A DNA stretch of 42,150 nt from HGM04593 sp045592125 (GTDB taxonomy: Bacteria > Bacteroidota > Bacteroidia > Bacteroidales > Bacteroidaceae): positions 1 to 42,150 of the forward strand of contig JAZNUE010000005.1 in assembly GCA_045592125.1 (NCBI GenBank), read 5' to 3'. A program made the translations under genes and the position numbers. This document shows, in pieces, positions 1-8,378 of the stretch. Numbering within the stretch: the first letter of the stretch is position 1; every line of letters begins with the position of its first letter. The notes under the pieces were generated by a model. That model ran no database searches. It was given only the letters and a program-made list of their open reading frames with translations, and was not told where the DNA came from.

Positions 1-21
1 ACTGGCCTTTGCTACACGCAC

Positions 22-134
22 TAAGGCGATCGATAGCGTCGGGGATCCACCTCTTCCCATCCCGAACAGAGAAGTTAAGCCCGACAGCGCCGATGGTACT
101 GCGAAGATTCGTGGGAGAGTAGGTCATCGCCACT
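22..134 (+). rRNA. rrf: 5S ribosomal RNA
   Basis: The stretch carries the conserved 5S core (GGGGATCCACCTC, CCCGAACAGAGAAGTTAAGC, GGGAGAGTAGGTC). Helix I closes by pairing GGCGAT at 25-30 with ATCGCC at 126-131. It is the last gene of an rRNA operon whose 23S lies to the left, outside the window. The exact ends are uncertain by a few bases. Confidence 0.95.
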
Positions 135-143
135 TTTATAATG

Positions 144-176
144 GAGGACTCCAGACTGCTGGGGTCCTCTTTTTTT
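144..176 (+). terminator. Rho-independent terminator of the rRNA operon
   Basis: An 11-bp stem (144-154 with 159-169, one G-T pair) with a 4-nt loop is followed directly by a run of seven T. It lies 10 bp after the 5S gene. Confidence 0.9.
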
Positions 177-230
177 AGTGAGAAATTATGCGCACTAAGG
201 GGAGAATAAAGCCGTGAAGGAGCCTATATT

Positions 231-1286
231 ATGAAAATGACCGGAGAGAGACTGATTTCTGCAGACTTGTTGAAACTGTTTGCAATTTTTCTCGTTTTGT
301 GGGGGCATTGCCTGCAGCAGTTTCTTGAGAATAGTGTATTAGAGAATAGTGTATATGTGTTCATATATTCTTTTCATATGCCACTGTTCATGGTGCTTTC
401 TGGTTACTTTTCCTTCAGTTCATTGCAACTGAAGTTCTGTGATGTACTCTTAAAGAAGGCAAGGCAATTGTTGTTGCCGTTTTTATCATGGAGTCTCTTT
501 ATTTTTGCACTCCGTATGTTTCTAGGCAATATGTTGCCTGAATATTTTCCGATAATCTCACCAGGTAATGCCTTTGTTGGGGCATTCGGCAATTTTTGGT
601 TCCTCAAGAGCCTATTCTTCTGTTATATGCTTGCCTGGTGTGGAAAGAACTCTCGTCTTTCAGCGCGCTCATGGGTACTGTTGACGCTGTTCTTCAGCCA
701 GTTCTTCCCTTGGTATAATGTAAAGGTCATGTATCCATGTTTCCTCTTTGGCCTTGCCATGAGATATTATTCACATTTTATCGTAAGACACAGGTTCACT
801 ATATTGCTGTTTTCTCTCTCGCTGTTTATTCTCATGTCCTGTTTCTGGAATGGTGATTTCCTGAAACCTGCTGACCTGGTGGGAGCAGTCAGGAATTGTG
901 ATATACAGTCCATAGCCTTTTTGCTTTATGTACGGATATACCGTGTCTTGATTGGAATTTCTGCGTCTTTGTCACTGTATATTATTTTTACCTCTCTATT
1001 CGACGGCAAGCATTTTGCACGCAGTCGTATTTTGTGTAATGCCGCAAAGTCAGGAAGGTTTACGCTCGGTATATATATATTGCAGGTGGTTGTGCTCGAA
1101 ATAATCTTGGGTGCATTCGTGAATTGTGACTCAATGAATATATATGTGTTCAACTATGTTGTTGCTCCATTGTTTTCTGTAGTGATAATGTTCTTCTGCA
1201 TACTTATGTACAGGCTCATTTCACGTTCCACGCTGTTGTCATTCTTGTTTTTCGGTAATCCTTTACCTCAAGAAACCGGTTCCTGA
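231..1286 (+). CDS. Acyltransferase family 3 integral membrane protein
   Basis: A 351-residue, very hydrophobic protein with about ten predicted membrane segments. The N-terminus (ISADLLKLFAIFLVLWGHCL, residues 9-28) matches the first helix of acyltransferase family 3 (OafA/WecH type), including the conserved Asp and His. These enzymes move acetyl or other acyl groups onto surface sugars or lipids at the inner membrane; the substrate here cannot be told. AAGGAG about 10 nt upstream supports the start. The gene is AT-rich compared with its neighbours and sits alone between the rRNA operon and a convergent TetR gene, which it overlaps by 19 bp at the 3' end. The composition suggests acquisition by transfer, but that is inference. 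Confidence 0.85.
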   Translation: MKMTGERLISADLLKLFAIFLVLWGHCLQQFLENSVLENSVYVFIYSFHMPLFMVLSGYFSFSSLQLKFCDVLLKKARQLLLPFLSWSLFIFALRMFLGNMLPEYFPIISPGNAFVGAFGNFWFLKSLFFCYMLAWCGKNSRLSARSWVLLTLFFSQFFPWYNVKVMYPCFLFGLAMRYYSHFIVRHRFTILLFSLSLFILMSCFWNGDFLKPADLVGAVRNCDIQSIAFLLYVRIYRVLIGISASLSLYIIFTSLFDGKHFARSRILCNAAKSGRFTLGIYILQVVVLEIILGAFVNCDSMNIYVFNYVVAPLFSVVIMFFCILMYRLISRSTLLSFLFFGNPLPQETGS

Positions 1287-1876
1287 TTTTTGAGAAGGTT
1301 CTCCATCTGGAATATGATGTTCTCCTTCCATTGGGAGAGTGTCTGCCTGAAGTGTTCTTCGCTGTTGTCAAAGACTTTCCTTGAGATATCAATTGTGAGG
1401 AAAGGGAATGTGAGGAGACTGTAGAAATTGAAGAATATGAATTGCAGGGGCACTTTCTTCAGTTTTCCTTCGTCCATCTCTTCCTGTAAAGAGGAAATGG
1501 CCTTGCGCATGGTGTCTGCAACGTTCAGCCCGAGTATTGTCTTTATGAGCATTTCGGGGTCGCGGTTGAGCTCGCGCAGCATGAACAGTGGCAGGTCTGG
1601 GGTCTTCTCGAACAGATTGTAATATGCATTTATTATACATTCAGTCCTCTCTGCGATGCTTTTTTCCTTATGCATTATGGCATTGAAGACTGTCGGGATT
1701 ACCGATGATACAATGCTGCCGAATACAGCCTGGAACATCTTGTCCTTGGTGCGGAAGTAGTAGTGCAGGGCAGGCCTGTTCATGCCTGCCTTTGCTGCAA
1801 TCTCGCTCATGCTGGTTTCGGCATATCCTTTTTCTATGAATACGGCACGTGCTGCGTCAATAATCTTATTTTCCAT
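1268..1876 (-). CDS. TetR/AcrR family transcriptional regulator
   Basis: A 202-residue protein. Residues 5-50 form a typical TetR helix-turn-helix (ARAVFIEKGYAETSMSEIAA, then NRPALHYYFRTKDKMF). The rest is an all-helical ligand domain with no recognisable specificity. Its start lies 11 bp inside the end of the upstream 1404-residue activase gene, so the two are very probably co-transcribed and translationally coupled. A 22-bp palindrome at the promoter of that operon (6102-6123) is the obvious candidate operator, making this a likely autorepressor. The ligand may be an acyl-CoA, given the partner gene, but this is inference. Confidence 0.9.
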   Translation of the reverse strand: MENKIIDAARAVFIEKGYAETSMSEIAAKAGMNRPALHYYFRTKDKMFQAVFGSIVSSVIPTVFNAIMHKEKSIAERTECIINAYYNLFEKTPDLPLFMLRELNRDPEMLIKTILGLNVADTMRKAISSLQEEMDEGKLKKVPLQFIFFNFYSLLTFPFLTIDISRKVFDNSEEHFRQTLSQWKENIIFQMENLLKNQEPVS

Positions 1877-4800
1877 TGCTTTCTTCTTTCAGCCTGTCAA
1901 TAAAAAGCAGCAGCCTGTTCTTTATGTTAACATCGCTCACGCCGCTGTCAAAATCCAAAGATAATAAATTAATTGAAGGATAAAGGCTTTTCAGTCTCTT
2001 TTCTATGCCCTTTGATACAATATGGTTGGCTATGCACCCGAACGGCTGCAGGCTTATAACGCTGTTTACCCCGCTGTTTGCGTAGGATATTATTTCAGCA
2101 GGCAGCAGCCAGCCCTCGCCGAACTGGGCATTGAGCGTTATTGCTTCCTTTGCAAGCCGTGCCTCGTGGAATATGTCATTGAATGGCACAAAGTACCTGA
2201 ATCCTGAGCATCTCTTGTTCACTTTGGCGATCTCTCTCTTTACAATACGGTACAGGCCCTTGTATGCAATGTCTGTGAAACCTCGCCTGATGATATGTGC
2301 CTTCGCTTTGGCCTTGCGGTTCACAAATGTCTGGGTAAAGAAACCTGCCAGTACGGGAGGCATAACCTCGATTTGCTGCTCTGCCAGCCAGTCTACAATA
2401 TTCCTGTGTGCAAAGGAATTGAACTTAAGGTATATCTCACCCACAATACCCACGGCAGGCAACCTGGTATCATTGCATATCCTGTTGAACTCCTCTGCCG
2501 CGGCAGGCAACAGCCCTAGGAACTTGCTGCTGCTGTTTCCCTCAATCAGCCTTGCACCGGTCTCAAGATATCGGGTGCGCAGCTCATGTGCTGCGCCTTT
2601 ATACTTTTCCCTTACCAGTGATGCATGGTAGAACTTGTTAATGCAGTCGCTGTAGAGTACTGCGCGCAATGCAACAGGTAACATCCTTGCCCAGTTAATC
2701 CTGAACGCCGGCTGGTCATTCGCTATGCCCGAGCCTAATGCCAGGGACACTACCGGCACATCGGGGTAGCCAGCGTCTACAAGTGCCTTCTTGAGCATTG
2801 GCAGGTAGTTTGAGGCGCGGCACTGGCCTCCCGTCTGTGTAATGCCTACAACCGACCTCGAAGGATTATGCCTGCCGCTCCTGAATGCCTTTATAATATC
2901 GCCTACAATAAGTGTCGCCGGGTAGCAGACCTCGTTGTTTGCATACTTAAGGCCATATTCTCCCGACTCCTCGTCGCTCATTGGAAGGCACTCTACATCG
3001 TACCCGGCAACACGGAATATTGCTGGCAGCATAGGGGATATGAATGATGTGAAGAAGGGGATAATAATCTTGCGTTCTGAGTATTGTGTGTCATATGCAG
3101 GCGTTGTGACAAAATCCTTCCTTCCGGCTGCGCCCTCTTCTTCGCCGGCAATCCTCAGGCTCTCTATGAGCGAGCGCACACGCAGTCTCATTGACCCTAT
3201 GTTGTTTATGTCGTCCAGCTTAAGCAGGGTGTAGGGCCTGTTGTGGCGTATCAGCAGGTCGCGTACCTCGTCCACAATGAATGCGTCAGGACCGCATCCG
3301 AATGATGTCATCTGTACGAACTGCACCAGTCTTCCCTGCGCGGTGCACCACTTTGCAGCACGCATTATGCGGTTAGGGTATGACCATTGCGCAAGGAAGT
3401 GGGTGTCGTCAATCGCAACAGCCTTGTCGCGTACGATATCCTCGCTGAGCACGTTTATGCCCATTTCGGCCAGCATGTCCGATACCTTGTGCTGTATTAG
3501 AGGGTCGGTGTGGTAAGGGCGCCCGGCAAGCAGCACCGACAGTGTCCCTGCCTCCTGGGCAGCCTGCAGCAGTTCTCTGTTTCGCAGGGTAATTTCCTCC
3601 AGATAGGCGGCCTGTGCCTCCTGTGCCTTCCTGAATGCGGCCTTTATGGCCTTATCCTCTATTCCTAGCCAGCGAAGATATTTGCGGCATTGCCTGTAAA
3701 GAAGTTTCTTGTCGCTAAAGCTTACAGCCGGCGAGTCAATTGGCGTGCCTGCCTGCTGCATGCTCTTTACCACGGCTGAATATCCTGTGACTATTGGACA
3801 GTTATAGCTGTTCTGGTCGCCATTGCTGCATTGCTCCTTTATTACAAAAGGCATGAATATCCTGTCGGCGCCGTGCTGTTGCAGGTCTGCTATGTGGCTG
3901 TGGACCAGCTTGGCCGGAAAGCATAGGTTATCCGACATAACCATCTGCGCTGTACGCTCATACTTAGTATAGTCCGACCTCCCAGAAAGCAGTACCTTTA
4001 TGTTACATTCCGTAAATAGCGCATGCCAGAAGGGATACTCCTCATACATGTTCAGCACGCGCGGTATCCCTATTGTAATTCTCGGTTTCTCAGGTCCTGT
4101 ATTCCTTGCAAACAGCAGTTCCTCCTTAATCCTGTAGATATTCTTGCCGTGCACCTTTGCGGCACCGCTGTTGCTGAAGTGCTTCTCGCACCTGTTTCCC
4201 GACCAGTAGCGCTGCCCGTTGCCAAAGGTGTATTGCTGCACCTCGCATTTGTTCTCGCACCCCTTGCAATGCAGCACCCGGGTGGAGTATGTGGCCAGTC
4301 CAAGCATCTCTTCAAGGGTTACCGTCTTGCCGCCATGTTCCATGGCATGGAGCGCACATCCGAACGCACCCATCAGCTCGGGAATGCTGCACCTCGAGAC
4401 CTGGGTGCCTGTCACAATCTCCAGGGCACGCACAATTGCGTCGTTGCGCATTGTACCTCCTTGTACCACAATATGCTCTCCAAGCAGCGAGGTGTCCTTC
4501 AGCTTCAGCACCTTGTATATGCAGTTCTTTATTACAGAGTAGGCAAGGCCCGCTGATATGTCGCTCACGCTAGCACCTTCGCGCAGCACCTGCTTCACCT
4601 TTGAGTTCATGAAAACAGTGCAGCGTGTCCCAAGGTCGGCCGGGTGGAGCGACTCGCATGCTTTCCCGGCAAATTCAGCGGCAGTATAACCCAGGCTGTG
4701 GGCGAATGTCTCAATGAATGACCCGCACCCCGACGAGCATGCCTCGTTGATTTCAATCCTGTCTATTATGCCATTGTTTACGAATATGGCTTTCATGTCC

Positions 4801-6080
4801 TGGCCGCCAATATCAAGGATGAAACTTACCTTGCTGTCAAGATGGTGCGCAGCCTTGTAGTGTGCAATAGTCTCTATTATCCCGTCATTCAGGCCAAATG
4901 CTGCCTTTATAAGCTCCTCGCCGTAACCGGTTGAGCAGCTGCCGGCAAATTTCAGCAGCGTTCCCTTTTCCCTGCACTTGCCCTGCAGTTCCTTGAGCCC
5001 TGCCAGTACGGTGTCAATCGGCTTGCCTCCGTTATTCCTGTAGAATTTGTATAGCAGCCGGCCTTCCTCGTCCAGTACTATAATCTTTGTTGTGGTTGAA
5101 CCGGAGTCTATGCCAATATATGCTATCTGTTCACCTCTGATAAGTCCAGCGTGCCGTATATGGCTGTTTTCCATCCTGTTGCGCCATGCCTTGTATGAGC
5201 TATCGCTCCCGAATACAGGTTCCAGTGACGATGATGTGTGGCAGCTGCCCTCTCCTGCCTGCTCCTGTCTCAAGAGCAGCTCTTTCAGTGGTATATAGTG
5301 CTCGTTCTTGTTTCCGGCGAGTGCTGTCCCGTAGGCTGTAATAAGTTCGCCATGACTAGGGATAATTATATCGCTCTCGTTCAGTCCCAGATAGTTCATG
5401 AATGCGTTCCTTAACGCTGGAATGAATGTGAGCGGTCCGCCGCAGAAGAGTATCGGCGCCTTTATCTCATAACCGCGCGCAAGTGTGCTTACAGTCTGTA
5501 CCGCCACGGCATGGAATATCGAGGCCGCGATATCCTCGCGCCTCACGTTCTTTGCAATGAGGTTCTGTATGTCGGTCTTGCAGAAGACACCACAGCGTGA
5601 AGCAATAGGGTATATGCGCTCCGCCCGCAGCGCCAGGCTATTCAGCTCGTCTACGCTCACACCAAGGATTATTGCCATCTGGTCAATGAATGCTCCCGTG
5701 CCTCCAGCACAGTTGCCGTTCATTCGCATATCCTCGGCCTTGCCATCCTTGAACATGACAATCTTGGCGTCCTCGCCGCCAATGTCAATCATTGTGCATG
5801 TTGATCCGTAGCAGTGCTGTATGGCCTTGGAAGCTGCCACAACCTCCTGTACAAACGGAAACCCATGCCGCTCGGTAATGCCCATTCCCACGGAACCTGT
5901 CACATTGACCGACACCTCGGCATTGCCGAATCTTTCTGCCAGCTTTCCTAGGAACGACTTAATGGTACTGTTCACCTGGGCATTATGCCTTCCGTAGAGC
6001 GAGAAGCATATTTCTCCTTTCTCATCAATTGCAACCAGCTTTGCGGTAGTTGAGCCTATGTCAAGACCTATCTTTAGCAT
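1866..6080 (-). CDS. Acyl-CoA dehydratase activase-like protein with two ATPase domains and fused dehydratase-like modules
   Basis: A 1404-residue protein of the BcrAD/BadFG/HgdC group. Two ASKHA ATPase domains stand in tandem, about 1-257 (DIGSTTAK at 7-14) and 319-582 (DSGSTTTK at 325-332). Each keeps cysteines at the positions that bridge a [4Fe-4S] cluster in HgdC (C124 and C163/C167; C448 and C487). A Cys-rich linker follows (C605, C608, C612, C631), then a DUF2229-like domain (about 667-885). The C-terminal half has motifs of the 2-hydroxyacyl-CoA dehydratase subunits (GRPYHTDPL, NNEVCYPATL, TQTGGQCR, QPFGCIANH). The family uses ATP to inject a low-potential electron for radical dehydration or reduction; whether this long form is activator, enzyme or both is not settled by sequence. 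A TetR gene overlaps its 3' end. Confidence 0.85.
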   Translation of the reverse strand: MLKIGLDIGSTTAKLVAIDEKGEICFSLYGRHNAQVNSTIKSFLGKLAERFGNAEVSVNVTGSVGMGITERHGFPFVQEVVAASKAIQHCYGSTCTMIDIGGEDAKIVMFKDGKAEDMRMNGNCAGGTGAFIDQMAIILGVSVDELNSLALRAERIYPIASRCGVFCKTDIQNLIAKNVRREDIAASIFHAVAVQTVSTLARGYEIKAPILFCGGPLTFIPALRNAFMNYLGLNESDIIIPSHGELITAYGTALAGNKNEHYIPLKELLLRQEQAGEGSCHTSSSLEPVFGSDSSYKAWRNRMENSHIRHAGLIRGEQIAYIGIDSGSTTTKIIVLDEEGRLLYKFYRNNGGKPIDTVLAGLKELQGKCREKGTLLKFAGSCSTGYGEELIKAAFGLNDGIIETIAHYKAAHHLDSKVSFILDIGGQDMKAIFVNNGIIDRIEINEACSSGCGSFIETFAHSLGYTAAEFAGKACESLHPADLGTRCTVFMNSKVKQVLREGASVSDISAGLAYSVIKNCIYKVLKLKDTSLLGEHIVVQGGTMRNDAIVRALEIVTGTQVSRCSIPELMGAFGCALHAMEHGGKTVTLEEMLGLATYSTRVLHCKGCENKCEVQQYTFGNGQRYWSGNRCEKHFSNSGAAKVHGKNIYRIKEELLFARNTGPEKPRITIGIPRVLNMYEEYPFWHALFTECNIKVLLSGRSDYTKYERTAQMVMSDNLCFPAKLVHSHIADLQQHGADRIFMPFVIKEQCSNGDQNSYNCPIVTGYSAVVKSMQQAGTPIDSPAVSFSDKKLLYRQCRKYLRWLGIEDKAIKAAFRKAQEAQAAYLEEITLRNRELLQAAQEAGTLSVLLAGRPYHTDPLIQHKVSDMLAEMGINVLSEDIVRDKAVAIDDTHFLAQWSYPNRIMRAAKWCTAQGRLVQFVQMTSFGCGPDAFIVDEVRDLLIRHNRPYTLLKLDDINNIGSMRLRVRSLIESLRIAGEEEGAAGRKDFVTTPAYDTQYSERKIIIPFFTSFISPMLPAIFRVAGYDVECLPMSDEESGEYGLKYANNEVCYPATLIVGDIIKAFRSGRHNPSRSVVGITQTGGQCRASNYLPMLKKALVDAGYPDVPVVSLALGSGIANDQPAFRINWARMLPVALRAVLYSDCINKFYHASLVREKYKGAAHELRTRYLETGARLIEGNSSSKFLGLLPAAAEEFNRICNDTRLPAVGIVGEIYLKFNSFAHRNIVDWLAEQQIEVMPPVLAGFFTQTFVNRKAKAKAHIIRRGFTDIAYKGLYRIVKREIAKVNKRCSGFRYFVPFNDIFHEARLAKEAITLNAQFGEGWLLPAEIISYANSGVNSVISLQPFGCIANHIVSKGIEKRLKSLYPSINLLSLDFDSGVSDVNIKNRLLLFIDRLKEESNGK

Positions 6081-6101
6081 TACAAATGTGTTTTACTTTA
6101 A

Positions 6102-6123
6102 TGTTTGACACTATTGTCAAACA
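6102..6123. promoter_or_regulatory. Palindromic operator candidate for the TetR/activase operon
   Basis: A perfect 9-bp inverted repeat, TGTTTGACA-CTAT-TGTCAAACA, begins immediately downstream of the -7 element of the minus-strand promoter and so covers the expected transcription start. Size and symmetry fit a TetR dimer site. The TetR gene at the end of the same operon is the likely ligand-sensing repressor (inference). Confidence 0.7.
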
Positions 6124-6155
6124 CAAAGGTAAAAATATAAATCGGTATAGGCAAA
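6124..6155 (-). promoter_or_regulatory. Promoter of the activase-TetR operon
   Basis: On the minus strand, TTTG (6155-6152), 20 nt, then TACCTTTG (6131-6124). This matches the Bacteroidetes primary sigma factor consensus. The leader to the start at 6080 is about 40 nt. Confidence 0.75.
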
Positions 6156-6318
6156 AACCAGGTCGTTTTTAAGTTTTCTTTAGATTACAAGAACAAAAAC
6201 AACGGAATAGAGTATTTTGTTCTGGGCTGTTTCAGGAAAATGCGTCTACACCAGCTCGCTATGATAATAACTCATTAATATATATTATCAGGTCAAGCGG
6301 CGGCATATATGAAAAAAT

Positions 6319-6350
6319 ATAACGCAGGGACTTTGAGGGTCCTGCGTTAT
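6319..6350 (-). terminator. Terminator downstream of panE
   Basis: Inverted repeat ATAACGCAGGG / TCCTGCGTTAT (6319-6329 with 6340-6350, last pair G-T) with a 10-nt loop. Read on the minus strand it is followed by a T-rich run (complement of 6311-6318). It lies about 20 bp after the panE stop. The rest of 6132-6318 holds no gene that I can see. Confidence 0.8.
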
Positions 6351-6371
6351 ATTGCTATTGTCTGTGCAGCC

Positions 6372-7373
6372 TTAGAACAGCTTCAGGTTTTCGGACGATG
6401 GCCTGAGCTCGCCTTTTTCAATGCGGTGGATAATTTCCACAACCTTGTCGTTCATTGGGGTAGGGGTATTCACCTTGCGGCCGAAGGTACTTACAACGCC
6501 ATTTATAGCATCCACTTCGGTGAGCTTGCCTTTCTCAAGGTCCTGTAGCATGCTCGCCTTAAGCTTGGCATGCTTGCGAATTGCAATTGGGATTATGAAG
6601 AACGAGAATGCCTTCTTAATGCGTCCTTTGTAGTCGAGGAGCCTTACAATATCCTTGCCTTGTACCGGTTCAATGCGTATTCCGCCTGCAGCGCAGACAT
6701 CAATGCACTCCTTTATGAGCGCCTGTACAATCCTGCGCGATGCCCTGTTGCCTGCAGCCTCGCCGAAGGTGCAGCCCAGCACTGCGCTCATGCCCGAGAA
6801 AGCTGAGTTTATAAGCAGCTTGCTCCAGCGCGAACCAATGAAATTCTTGTCTATCTCAACAGGCCCCATCAGCTCAAGCAATGCCTTTACGTCTTTTATG
6901 CGGGCATTGGGAGTGTCCTGGAGTGAGCCCAGCGAGAATGTAAGCGAGTCTGGCGCACTGGTGAGCTCGCTCACGCCTGGCCCCTTCATTGTTGCACCCC
7001 ATGCTACAGTACAGCCTAGCACTCGCCCCTTGCCAATAATCTCGCCAATCTGCAACTCGGGTATCCCGTTCTGCAAGGTGACGATTACGCCGTCATCTGC
7101 AAGGAAGTCCTTAATGCGGCCAACAACCTCGGCGTTCTGCTGCTGCTTGGTCATGAGGAAGATTATGTCATATCTCCCCGACATCTCCTCGGGAGTGTAT
7201 GCCTTTACTGGCTGCGAGAATTCTACGGTGCCTGTTACTCTGGCACCATTGCCGCGAAGTGCCTCTACATGTTTCTTGTTACGGTTGATAAGTTCAATCT
7301 GGCCGCCGTTCCTTGCGATGAATGCGCCCAGTATTGTCCCTAGTGAACCGGCGCCGTATATTGCTGCTCTCAT
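6372..7373 (-). CDS. panE: 2-dehydropantoate 2-reductase (ketopantoate reductase, PanE/ApbA family)
   Basis: A 333-residue NADPH-dependent reductase that would convert ketopantoate to pantoate for CoA synthesis in the cytoplasm. The N-terminus has the Rossmann motif YGAGSLG (residues 6-12). The middle has the family pattern MTKQQQNA...LQNGIPE, and the C-terminal helical domain contains WSKLLINSAFSG with the conserved lysine. The start is placed at the Met just before the Rossmann strand; the open frame runs further upstream to 8060, but that part is antisense to menA and not protein-like. It lies 113 bp downstream of menA on the same strand and may have its own promoter. Other ApbA-family ketoreductases remain possible. 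Confidence 0.85.
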   Translation of the reverse strand: MRAAIYGAGSLGTILGAFIARNGGQIELINRNKKHVEALRGNGARVTGTVEFSQPVKAYTPEEMSGRYDIIFLMTKQQQNAEVVGRIKDFLADDGVIVTLQNGIPELQIGEIIGKGRVLGCTVAWGATMKGPGVSELTSAPDSLTFSLGSLQDTPNARIKDVKALLELMGPVEIDKNFIGSRWSKLLINSAFSGMSAVLGCTFGEAAGNRASRRIVQALIKECIDVCAAGGIRIEPVQGKDIVRLLDYKGRIKKAFSFFIIPIAIRKHAKLKASMLQDLEKGKLTEVDAINGVVSTFGRKVNTPTPMNDKVVEIIHRIEKGELRPSSENLKLF

Positions 7374-7486
7374 GTCTGCTATTCTTTGGTTTATGCTGTA
7401 AAGATAGCTCTGTTTCTTTATTTTAAGGTAAAAAAGCGTGTAAAAGAACGGCAAATCGAAGATAATGAAAAAGGAATGGTTCTTAT

Positions 7487-8365
7487 TTACAGTCCTGCCA
7501 GCACAATCATGGCAAGCAGCATAATAGTGAACAGCAGCAGGTTGCGTGCAGTCTTGCCTAGCAGGGGATTGAGCGCAGCGCCTTTGCTTGCCGAGAGCAT
7601 GCGCCATGCGCTTATATGAAGCAGCAGGTATATCGCTGGTGCTGCAAGCGCCCACAACGGCAACTGCAGCCAAAGCGGAGACATTATGCCCATTGCTGCT
7701 ATGCCTGACAGAAGATAGGCATATCCCATGGTACTGCGGCCGAAAATCACTACGGTGGTGCGCTTGCCCACAGCCTTGTCGTCCTCCATGTCCCTGTAGT
7801 TGTTTACTACAAGCACGTTCGCTGCAAGCAGGCCAATAGTCACAGATGTGCTCAATAGTACGGGCAACCCTTCCCATGTTCCTGTTTGCAGATGGCATGT
7901 GAGCGTTACTGGCACTATACCAAAGAAAATGACAACAGTTATGTCGCCAAGCCCATGGTGTGACAAGGGGTAGGGACCAGTGCTGTAGGCAAGCGCAAAC
8001 AGCAGTATTATAAAACCAGCAAGCAAGAGCCAAATGCCTCCAAAGCATAACAGGGAACATCCAATGGCTGCAGCAAGGCCAAGCATTACAAAGGTAGCGC
8101 GTTTCATTGCCTTTGGAGTAATGTCGCCCTCGGTTACGCCGCGCCTGAACCCTTCACGTCCTTTGCGGTCGACTCCGTTCCTGTAGTCATAGTATTCGTT
8201 AGCAAAGTTTGACGCAATCTGTGCTGCCATGGCAAACAGCAGGCACAGCAGAGCGGGCAGAAATGAGAATTTCCCTTGCCATGCTGCACATCCGCAGCCA
8301 GCAAGCACGCCGGCTATGCTCACCGGCAGTGTGCGCAGGCGCATTGCCTCAATCCACTTTTTCAT
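7487..8365 (-). CDS. menA: 1,4-dihydroxy-2-naphthoate polyprenyltransferase
   Basis: A 292-residue UbiA-family membrane prenyltransferase that attaches the polyprenyl tail to 1,4-dihydroxy-2-naphthoate in menaquinone synthesis. The first Asp-rich motif is in NFANEYYDYRNGVD (N53, D60, D66). MRLRTLPVSIAGVLAG at the N-terminus is typical of MenA, and a second acidic motif appears in NNYRDMEDDKAVGKRT. About eight hydrophobic segments are present. It lies 13 bp after menG, which performs the next step, so the two are in one operon. Confidence 0.95.
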   Translation of the reverse strand: MKKWIEAMRLRTLPVSIAGVLAGCGCAAWQGKFSFLPALLCLLFAMAAQIASNFANEYYDYRNGVDRKGREGFRRGVTEGDITPKAMKRATFVMLGLAAAIGCSLLCFGGIWLLLAGFIILLFALAYSTGPYPLSHHGLGDITVVIFFGIVPVTLTCHLQTGTWEGLPVLLSTSVTIGLLAANVLVVNNYRDMEDDKAVGKRTTVVIFGRSTMGYAYLLSGIAAMGIMSPLWLQLPLWALAAPAIYLLLHISAWRMLSASKGAALNPLLGKTARNLLLFTIMLLAMIVLAGL

Positions 8366-8378
8366 TGTGCAGCTTCTT

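Noticed and set aside
6262..6290. Inverted repeat TGATAATA / TATTATCA between panE and the activase gene
   Set aside because: Short, AT-rich and with a 13-nt loop; likely by chance in this base composition.
7374..8060. N-terminal extension of the panE frame to 562 residues
   Set aside because: The extra part is antisense to menA in a shifted frame, rich in Cys/His/Trp and unlike protein; the Rossmann strand begins right after the Met at 7373.
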